From an uncultured Acidobacteriaceae bacterium (lineage in GTDB: Bacteria > Acidobacteriota > Terriglobia > Terriglobales > Acidobacteriaceae): DNA of 64,000 bases. The stretch spans positions 186,001 through 250,000 of the forward strand of contig CALFMO010000007.1 in assembly GCA_937879855.1 (NCBI GenBank), given 5' to 3'. The translations under genes and the position numbers were made by a program. Positions 57,489 through 64,000 of the stretch are shown piece after piece (the stretch's first letter is position 1; each line of letters opens with the position of its first letter). The notes below the pieces were generated by a model. The model ran no database searches. It was not told where the DNA came from and saw only the letters and a program-made list of their open reading frames with translations.

Positions 57489-59879
57489 ATGATCGGACAA
57501 ACAATCTCGCACTATCGCATTGTCGAGAAGCTCGGCGGCGGCGGGATGGGAGTGGTTTACAAGGCTGAAGACACAAAGCTGGGGCGGTTTGTCGCCTTGA
57601 AGTTCCTGCCTGACGATGTCGCTAAGGATCCCCAGGCACTCACGCGGTTTCAACGTGAGGCTAAAGCGGCGTCGGCGCTGAATCATCCCAATATCTGCAC
57701 CATTTACGAAGTGGACGAGCAAAATGGCCAGGCTTTCATCGTCATGGAATTTCTGGACGGGATGACACTGAAGCACCGCATTGCGGGACGCGCCTTAGAG
57801 ACCGAGATGCTGCTGTCGTTGGCGATTGAAATTGCGGATGCGCTTGACGCGGCGCACGCAGAAGGCATCATTCATCGTGACATCAAGCCGGCCAACGTTT
57901 TTGTGACCAAGCGCGGCCACGCCAAGATTCTGGATTTTGGATTGGCGAAGGTCATGCCCGTGGGTGCCCGGATCGTAGACCCGGTCGTCCCATCTTTACA
58001 AGCGACTGCGGCCGCGAGCCTGGAGCACCTCACTACTCCCGGGACGGCGTTGGGCACGGTCGCGTACATGTCTCCAGAACAGGCTCTCGGCAAAGATTTG
58101 GACGTACGCACCGATCTTTATTCCTTTGGCGCAGTGCTGTACGAGATGGCGACGGGGAGTTTGCCCTTTCGAGGCGAAACCTCGGCGGCTCTATTCGATT
58201 CCATTCTGCACAAGGTTCCGCCACCTGCGGCGCGATTGAATCCAGAACTGCCCCCTAAGCTGGAAGACATCATTAATAAGTCGCTGGAGAAAGACCGCAC
58301 TCTGCGGTACCAATCGGCAGCGGAGTTTCGGGCCGACCTGCAGCGGCTGAAGCGGGATACGGACTCGAGCCGATCAGTGACCGTCGCTGCCGCTGAGCCA
58401 GTCAAGCGGAAACCCTGGGCATTGGTTACGGTGGCCCTGGCTCTGGTGGTCGCGGCAGCGGTCGCGGGAGTTTATTTCTTTACTCATCAAGCACCGCGTG
58501 CAATTGATTCAGTCGCGGTGCTGCCGCTGACAAATGTTACGGCGAACGCAGAGATGGATTACCTGGCGGACGGTATCACCGACGGAGTCATCAATCATCT
58601 TTCCCGGATCTCACAGTTGCGGGTAATGGCGCGAAGCACGGTGTTTCGCTACCGCCAAGCTCAACAGGATCCCATCCAGATTGGACGCGACTTGAAAGTC
58701 GCAGCAATTGTTACCGGGCGGCTCTCGCAACATGGCGACACTTTGAGTGTTGAAACGGAGATGGTGAATGTGAGTAATGGTTCGCAAATCTGGGGCGACC
58801 AGTACCGCCGGAAGGCTTCCGAGATAGCGACCGTGGAAGACGATATCGCCTCGGACATTTCCGGGCAGTTGCGGCTGAAGCTCACCGGTGAAGAGAAAAA
58901 ACGAATTGGGACGCGCGCCACCGAGAACAGCGAGGCTTACCAAAACTACGTGAAGGGCCAATTCTACCTGGAGAAGCGCACTCGCGAAAACCTCTACAAG
59001 GGTATCGATCAGTTTGACCAGGCCATCGTGAGAGATCCGAACTACGCGCAGGCATACGTAGGTTTAGCTGACGCGTATATCCTTTTACTTGACCGCGCAC
59101 TCCTCCCTGCTAGCGAAGCATCCCCAAAAATCCGCAGCGCTGTGCAACAGGCTCTGAAAATCGATCCTACGCTCGGGGAAGCACATGCCGCTTTGGCGGT
59201 TCTGAAGGAAGAGGTGGATTGGGATTGGGCGGCAGCGGAAGAGGAGTATCGAAGGGCAATTGAACTGAATCCAAATGATGCTGTGACTCACCACTTTTAC
59301 TCGGTTCTATTGGAAAACCTGGTCCGATTGCCTGAGAGTATGGCGGAGAACCAGAAGGCCCTGTCCTTGGATCCATCCTCTCCGCAGGCTAACGCGAACG
59401 AAGTAAGCCTTCTTAGTGACATGCACCAATACGATGAGGCAACCAAAGAGGTGAACAGCCTTATCGCGGCTAATCCTGATTTTCAGCCTTATTATTTTGT
59501 TCGGTCAGTGCTGGAGTGGCACCAGGGGAATCTGGATGCCTTCGTAGCGGATCATGCGACGGCGATGAAAATGGGGGGGCGTCCGGACAAAGCCGAAGTA
59601 TTCGCCTCTGGCTATCGAAAGGGGAAACTTAAGGGGGCTTGCATGTCACTAATCGAGCTCTTGAAGAGTAAGTCGAGCACTGAGTACATATCGCCCTACG
59701 AGATTGCCGTCTATTACGCTCTCATGAACGACCGCGACGATACATTTGAGTGGCTGGAAAAAGCGTACGCCGACCATTCCGGGCGAATGGAATACCTAAA
59801 GATTGAGGATTTTTTCGAGCCCTTTCACTCCGATCCGCGCTATCTGGACTTGTTGCGACGAATGGGACTGACGCAGTAA
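57489..59879 (+). CDS. Membrane Ser/Thr protein kinase with FlgO-like and TPR extracytoplasmic part
   Basis: A 796-residue PknB-type kinase. The kinase domain (about 9-285) is complete: glycine loop LGGGGMGVVYKAED, Lys38, HRDIKPANV with Asp131, and DFGLAKV with Asp149. A membrane segment lies at about 308-330 (ALVTVALALVVAAAVAGVYF). Outside is a FlgO/CadC-type domain (about 340-470: VAVLPLTNVTANAEMDYLAD, LKVAAIVTGRLSQHGDTLSV) and then TPR repeats to the end (EAYQNYVKGQFYLEKRT, YAQAYVGLADAYILL and others). This build is a hallmark of acidobacterial kinomes; the signal and targets are unknown. The ATG at 57489 begins the kinase fold directly. Confidence 0.92.
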   Translation: MIGQTISHYRIVEKLGGGGMGVVYKAEDTKLGRFVALKFLPDDVAKDPQALTRFQREAKAASALNHPNICTIYEVDEQNGQAFIVMEFLDGMTLKHRIAGRALETEMLLSLAIEIADALDAAHAEGIIHRDIKPANVFVTKRGHAKILDFGLAKVMPVGARIVDPVVPSLQATAAASLEHLTTPGTALGTVAYMSPEQALGKDLDVRTDLYSFGAVLYEMATGSLPFRGETSAALFDSILHKVPPPAARLNPELPPKLEDIINKSLEKDRTLRYQSAAEFRADLQRLKRDTDSSRSVTVAAAEPVKRKPWALVTVALALVVAAAVAGVYFFTHQAPRAIDSVAVLPLTNVTANAEMDYLADGITDGVINHLSRISQLRVMARSTVFRYRQAQQDPIQIGRDLKVAAIVTGRLSQHGDTLSVETEMVNVSNGSQIWGDQYRRKASEIATVEDDIASDISGQLRLKLTGEEKKRIGTRATENSEAYQNYVKGQFYLEKRTRENLYKGIDQFDQAIVRDPNYAQAYVGLADAYILLLDRALLPASEASPKIRSAVQQALKIDPTLGEAHAALAVLKEEVDWDWAAAEEEYRRAIELNPNDAVTHHFYSVLLENLVRLPESMAENQKALSLDPSSPQANANEVSLLSDMHQYDEATKEVNSLIAANPDFQPYYFVRSVLEWHQGNLDAFVADHATAMKMGGRPDKAEVFASGYRKGKLKGACMSLIELLKSKSSTEYISPYEIAVYYALMNDRDDTFEWLEKAYADHSGRMEYLKIEDFFEPFHSDPRYLDLLRRMGLTQ

Positions 59880-59934
59880 GGAATCGCTCGATCCGCCTCA
59901 AGCTTTCATTCTCTTATCGAAACAACTCCGAAAC

Positions 59935-61446
59935 CTAGCACGTTCCGCTGGGTCGATTCGGCGTTCCCTTTTCCTGCGTCGGAACCGCCTGCGTGGTCGG
60001 CACTGCGTAGGGTATCGTTCCCGCCAGGCTCGCCTCACATTGCAAGATTGCCGTCTGGTCTCCCTGAATCGTGGACGGCAGACTCGGGATCGACTGATCC
60101 GGATTTTTGAAATTAAACGCGCTGGTCAAGTCTCCGACGGTGGCACGGCGCCATGCGCTCAAGTTGGGCACCTCCGCCCCGAATCGGGTCTCGAGAAACC
60201 GCAACACCGATGTGTGATCGAAAAGGTCTGACGATACGAGTCCGCCCCGGCTGAACGGCGAAAGGATCAGCATGGGAACGCGAAAACCGAGCCCAATCGG
60301 CCCGCTGATCGCGGGACTTCCAACCACCGTGGGATCCGGAACTGCAGGCGCGGTCACATATTCTCCCGCCGTGCCGGGAGGCGCGGTTACGGGAGCAACA
60401 TGATCAAAGAATCCGCCGTTCTCGTCGTAGTTCACGAACACAACCGTCTTCGCCCACAACACCGGGTTCGCCATCAGCGCACCGAGAATGAGAGAAAGAA
60501 TGTTCTCTCCAAATAGCGACGGCGCGGGCGGATGATCCGAAGTCAGGACTGATCCGATGAGCCAGGAAACTTGTGGCAAATTCCCCGACACGATATCGGC
60601 CAGAAAGTCGGCTGGAAACTGCGGCCCGAACGCATTCTGATGCAGCACCGAGGAAGGGTCCTGAAAATTCTTGAAATAAGACAGGACGTTATCCGAAAGA
60701 ATCCCACCGGCAATGCTCTCGTCCGGCGACGAGTAAACCTTCCACGAAACTCCGCGCGCCTGCAACTGCTCGGGCATGGTCGTATAAGTCAAGCGCCCGT
60801 ACATGGCCGAGCGATTGAGCACGATCGTCTGCAAAATCGGGCCGCCATTTTTTCCATCGGGGTCAAGCGAGGCGGCCATGGTGTAAAGGCGATTCGGATC
60901 GGTTGGCCCGATCACCGAACAAAAATAGTTGTCGCAGATCGTGAACGCATCGGCCAGCGCGTAGTAGTAGGGAATGTCCGCGCGAGTGTAGTAACCCATG
61001 GTTAACACCGCGTCGTTGGAATTAATCGGCAACCGCGAACTCACAAAGCCGTCCATCGCGCCGTTGTCCCAACTCTGATGTTGCGGCACCCAATCGTGGC
61101 TAATGTCAGGCGTACAGGCAGCGTTCGCTTTTGTGGTGTCGAGGTGGAAAGGCAACAGCTTCCCCATCGGCGAGATTGTCGTATTCGCGGGATCGGGTTG
61201 TTGAAATGCGGCACTCTGATCGGAAAATCCGCGCACTCCGCGATAACTTCCAAAGTAGTGATCGAAAGAACGGTTTTCCTGAGTCAGGATCACCACATGT
61301 TCGATGTCAGTGATTTTCGAGCAACTCGACGTAACGGACGAAACTAATTTGGAAGCATTGCATCCCTGAAGGCCCAAAGAAGCCAGTTCGGCAACTGCCG
61401 CGGCTCCCCCCAGCTTAAGCAGTTCCCGGCGAGTGAATTTCCCCAT
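59935..61446 (-). CDS. Tat-exported phosphoesterase of the phospholipase C / acid phosphatase family
   Basis: A 503-residue member of PF04185. A twin-arginine signal (TRRELLKLGGAAAVAELASL) and a likely lipobox-like LGLQGC at about 30-35 suggest export, possibly as a lipoprotein. Conserved blocks: VVILTQENRSFDHYFGSYRG, FTICDNYFCSVIGPTDPNRL, VVFVNYDENGGFFDHVAPVT and FRVPMLILSPFSRGG. The family contains phosphatidylcholine-preferring phospholipases C and acid phosphatases, which motifs do not separate here. I use ATG 61446, which places the Tat signal at the start. It is downstream of the amidase on the same strand, behind a terminator-like hairpin. Confidence 0.88.
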   Translation of the reverse strand: MGKFTRRELLKLGGAAAVAELASLGLQGCNASKLVSSVTSSCSKITDIEHVVILTQENRSFDHYFGSYRGVRGFSDQSAAFQQPDPANTTISPMGKLLPFHLDTTKANAACTPDISHDWVPQHQSWDNGAMDGFVSSRLPINSNDAVLTMGYYTRADIPYYYALADAFTICDNYFCSVIGPTDPNRLYTMAASLDPDGKNGGPILQTIVLNRSAMYGRLTYTTMPEQLQARGVSWKVYSSPDESIAGGILSDNVLSYFKNFQDPSSVLHQNAFGPQFPADFLADIVSGNLPQVSWLIGSVLTSDHPPAPSLFGENILSLILGALMANPVLWAKTVVFVNYDENGGFFDHVAPVTAPPGTAGEYVTAPAVPDPTVVGSPAISGPIGLGFRVPMLILSPFSRGGLVSSDLFDHTSVLRFLETRFGAEVPNLSAWRRATVGDLTSAFNFKNPDQSIPSLPSTIQGDQTAILQCEASLAGTIPYAVPTTQAVPTQEKGTPNRPSGTC

Positions 61447-61539
61447 AAGTCCCAAGCTTAGATGCGCACTACCGCTCAAGTGATGGCGCTACAGCGGGAA
61501 GCAGGAAAGTATCTGAGGGTAAATACCTTAAGTCACTGC

Positions 61540-61584
61540 AAAAAACCAATGGCGCCAGAATCGCAACCTTGCGATGCCGGCGCC
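61540..61584 (-). terminator. Intrinsic terminator after the amidase gene
   Basis: On the minus strand GGCGCC-GGC-ATCGCAA-GG-TTGCGAT-TCT-GGCGCC, two stacked stems with a small internal loop, followed by ATTGGTTTTTTG. It lies about 47 bases after the amidase stop and separates it from the phosphoesterase gene. Confidence 0.65.
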
Positions 61585-61630
61585 GGTGAATGGTTATTTT
61601 TCGGTCGGAGTATCGGGCGCTAGGGAGCTG

Positions 61631-63415
61631 CTACATGTGATGCGGCGGCTTCTTAGGCGGCGCAGTCACCTTAGGCGGATGCACCAGCGTCGTTCCCGCG
61701 GTGTTCGCCGTAGTCACATTTCCGGTGAATGTTGGCTGGAACCGAGCATGCGTCACCGCTTCGAAACCTGAAGCAAGTTTGATCAGAGTCGGCTCGCTGA
61801 AAGCGGTTCCAATGAAACTGATGCCCATCGGCATGCCTAGCACGTTGGCTGCTGGCACATTAATGATTGGATATCCGGGTGGCCCGGCCAACCCGGAACT
61901 GGCGAAGAGGAAGTGATCGGAAAGAATCAAATCGGTGGTCCAGCCCGGGCTGTCGGTCGGAGCGACGATTGCGTCCAGGTTGAACTGGCTGAGAGCCGAA
62001 TCAAGGCTGGCACCTGCCAGGTGGTCAACCATTAGCGCATCGTTATACGACATGCAGGTGGCAGTGCTTGGTAAAACAGCCGAAGTGAAGCGCGGATCGC
62101 AAAAGGTTGGATCAGGATTCATCGTCTCGGCTAGGATAAAAATGTCCTGGCCGAAATACGGCATCTCCGTCGCCGCATTGGCATTGTTGAAATCAATGGC
62201 AGTCTGCAGGGATCCTCCTGCCACCGGCACGCCCACGCGAGTACCGAAATACTTTGCGACATCGAATTTGAAGTCGTAGAGCAGCACCATGAACTCGCCA
62301 TCGGGCGGCGAGAAGCTGAAATTGTTCGCAGGATCATCGAGATCAACGATGGTTGCGCCGGCATTCGTTATCGCCTCGAGGGCGGCATCAAACGCCGCTA
62401 CCACCTGCGTGGGCGCGCTATCGATGCCCTGCCGCGTCACACCCAGCCGTGCTCCGCTAAGACCGCCCGCATTCAGGAATGCAGTGTAGTCGGCCGGAAT
62501 GGCTGGACGACTTTTGCCCGAAAGAGGCGCTGCGGGCGAACAAACCGGATTGCAAGCCTGCCAGCCCAGCGGTACCCCGCTCGTTGCCAGGTCACGCGCA
62601 TCGGCTGTTCGGCTGACAATGAAACTCAAAGCCGCGGCCGCGTCGGCCACGCTACGAGCGTGCGGGCCCACTGTATCCTGCGTATGCGAGATGGGAACTA
62701 CACCGCCGCGACTGACCAGCCCAACGGTGGGCTTGATGCCGATAACTCCGTTCACGCTTGCCGGACAAACAATGCTGCCATCGGTTTCGCTACCCAGCGA
62801 GACCGCGGTGAAGTTTGCTGATGCAGCCGCGCCGGATCCTGAACTCGACCCGCAGGCATTGCGATCCAGTGAGTAAGGGTTGTGGGTCAGGCCGCCTCGT
62901 CCCGACCAGCCGCTCGTCGAAAAGGACGACCGAAAGTTCGCCCACTCCGAAAGTGTTGTCTTGCCAAGGATCACGGCGCCGGCTCTTCGTAAGTTTGCTA
63001 CCACAGTTGAATCCTGCAGGGCCGGTGTACCAAACAAGGCAAATGATCCCGCGGTGGTCTGAATTTTGTCGCCGGTGTCGATGTTGTCTTTGAGAAGCAC
63101 TGGTATGCCAAGAAGCGGACCACTGGCGCCACGCCGCCGCATGGCATCGGCATTACGCGCCAGAACCAGCGCATCTGGGTTCAACTGAATCACGGAATTT
63201 ACTCCCGGACCATTCTGGTCCAACTTGAGGATGCGCGTGATGTAGAACTGCGTGAGCTGTTCGGACGTGAGTTTGCCCGCAGACATATCCGCCTGGAGCT
63301 GTGCAACGGTAGCCTCATTAAACTGACTCGGAGCTGAGTTCTGATTTTGCGCTGCCGCAAACGTGCATGACAGCAGAATGGAAATGAAGAGAGTACGTAT
63401 CGGCTGGGGGATCAT
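61631..63415 (-). CDS. Exported amidase-signature enzyme
   Basis: A 594-residue secreted amidase. The signal peptide is FISILLSCTFAAAQ at about 10-23. The catalytic triad of the amidase signature family is visible: Lys109 in IPVLLKDNIDT, the cis-Ser near 192 in CGSSSGSGAA, and nucleophile Ser214 in SETDGSIVCPAS. The family hydrolyses many amides (aliphatic, aryl, peptide). Export and length argue against GatA, and the substrate is unknown. The C-terminus ends in a Pro/Lys/His-rich tail (KVTAPPKKPPHHM). Confidence 0.9.
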   Translation of the reverse strand: MIPQPIRTLFISILLSCTFAAAQNQNSAPSQFNEATVAQLQADMSAGKLTSEQLTQFYITRILKLDQNGPGVNSVIQLNPDALVLARNADAMRRRGASGPLLGIPVLLKDNIDTGDKIQTTAGSFALFGTPALQDSTVVANLRRAGAVILGKTTLSEWANFRSSFSTSGWSGRGGLTHNPYSLDRNACGSSSGSGAAASANFTAVSLGSETDGSIVCPASVNGVIGIKPTVGLVSRGGVVPISHTQDTVGPHARSVADAAAALSFIVSRTADARDLATSGVPLGWQACNPVCSPAAPLSGKSRPAIPADYTAFLNAGGLSGARLGVTRQGIDSAPTQVVAAFDAALEAITNAGATIVDLDDPANNFSFSPPDGEFMVLLYDFKFDVAKYFGTRVGVPVAGGSLQTAIDFNNANAATEMPYFGQDIFILAETMNPDPTFCDPRFTSAVLPSTATCMSYNDALMVDHLAGASLDSALSQFNLDAIVAPTDSPGWTTDLILSDHFLFASSGLAGPPGYPIINVPAANVLGMPMGISFIGTAFSEPTLIKLASGFEAVTHARFQPTFTGNVTTANTAGTTLVHPPKVTAPPKKPPHHM

Positions 63416-63900
63416 CCGGTTCCTCCTAAGAAACTCGTACGCGTAACACCGGTGAAATCAGGGGTGGCCGGTGGAGCGCGCCCGTTCATTTTCGAGGAGA
63501 ACAAATTAGTCCGGCTGACGGTCAGATGTCAACGCCGCAAGCTCTCGAAGAGCGACCCGACGATTCCCCTCTTCTCCTTCCCGACGCGGGCACCGCAGAA
63601 ATATACGCGCTAGACCGGCAGACCCGGTAATTCGGACTCGCAACTCCGGGCAATGAATATCAAAGATCGGCTCGTCCACGCCGTGCAATTTGGCCCCTAT
63701 CTCATTGTAATTAAATGAATTATTTTAGCGCTCCAATCTGTCATTTTTAGAGTAAGATTGCAGTCCGTTGTTCTTAGTTCTTCAACGGCCTGCCAGCCTT
63801 GAAGGCTCCCGATTCGCCTAGCGCCATTCGCCCGGAGTCGTGGAGCAGGTTCTTCCCCCTTTTATCTACGTTCAATATTCCTGCCTTTCGAAGGGGTACC
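63416..63900. other. Intergenic stretch before the last kinase gene
   Basis: About 485 bp between the divergent amidase and kinase genes. A small minus-strand frame (63506-63688) has no recognisable feature. The segment around 63690-63760 is AT-rich and is the probable promoter region for the kinase, but I could not fix -10/-35 boxes. No repeat or RNA element was recognised. Confidence 0.4.
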
Positions 63901-64000
63901 ATGGTTGCCCATGTTCTGCCGCAGAAGCTTGCGGGCCGTTACGAAGTGAAGGATGTACTGGGTCAGGGCGGTATGGGTCTGGTCTATCGGGCCTACGACA
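63901..64000 (+). CDS. Ser/Thr protein kinase, N-terminal fragment
   Basis: The first 33 codons of a PknB-type kinase cut by the right edge. It opens MVAHVLPQKLAGRYEVKDVL and then has the glycine loop GQGGMGLVYRAYD. The ribosome site GAAGGGG lies a few bases before ATG 63901. Only the first strands of the kinase fold are visible, so what follows (propeller, TPR or other) is unknown. Confidence 0.85.
   Translation, partial: MVAHVLPQKLAGRYEVKDVLGQGGMGLVYRAYD

Overview
The window reads as a gene-dense piece of an Acidobacteriota chromosome, probably class Terriglobia. This is inferred from moderately high GC, many secreted WD40-like, TonB-related and PknB-type kinase proteins, palindromic intergenic repeats and gene family content. 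There is no rRNA or other phylogenetic marker to prove it. I saw no tRNA, rRNA, CRISPR array, transposase or prophage. Both edges cut genes: a secreted protein on the left and a Ser/Thr kinase on the right.

Layout. 0.4-10.6 kb is nitrogen and aspartate-family metabolism: ilvA, gltD and gltB on the minus strand, a divergent LysR regulator, then aspartate kinase behind a threonine-rich leader peptide and intrinsic terminator. 10.6-14.7 kb is a tight minus-strand sulfur assimilation operon (siroheme sulfite reductase, siroheme dehydrogenase, SUMT, APS/PAPS reductase). It is preceded by a promoter, a 21-residue leader peptide with eight Cys, and an intrinsic terminator. 15-27.7 kb holds a sialidase-like secreted protein, then a signalling block: TonB receptor, YfiR, CHASE8-like histidine kinase on plus; two response regulators and a five-PAS kinase on minus. 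28-35.9 kb looks like a beta-1,2-glucan locus: a GH144-like glucanase, an NdvA-like ABC exporter and a cyclic glucan synthase without its usual C-terminal phosphorylase domain.

36-47 kb is mixed: a CoA ligase with an MFS carrier, an AMIN protein, PilZ, convergent trpG and trpE sharing a hairpin, an MBL hydrolase and a DHA2 exporter. 47-57 kb has a WD40-like protein, a TonB C-terminal protein, glutamate dehydrogenase, an HhH protein, pgsA overlapping an AMMECR1 gene, a VapB remnant, aroDE and an orphan GvpL/F. 57-64 kb has a kinase-TPR protein, a Tat phospholipase C-like enzyme, a secreted amidase and the start of another kinase.

The most interesting signals are the two amino-acid attenuators (Thr for aspartate kinase, Cys for sulfite reduction). 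Their terminator stems are almost identical and their proposed antiterminator arms are alike, pointing to a reusable ribosome-stalling design in this lineage. Both peptides are far too short for ordinary gene finding. Next come the beta-1,2-glucan locus and the TonB/YfiR/CHASE8-kinase module.
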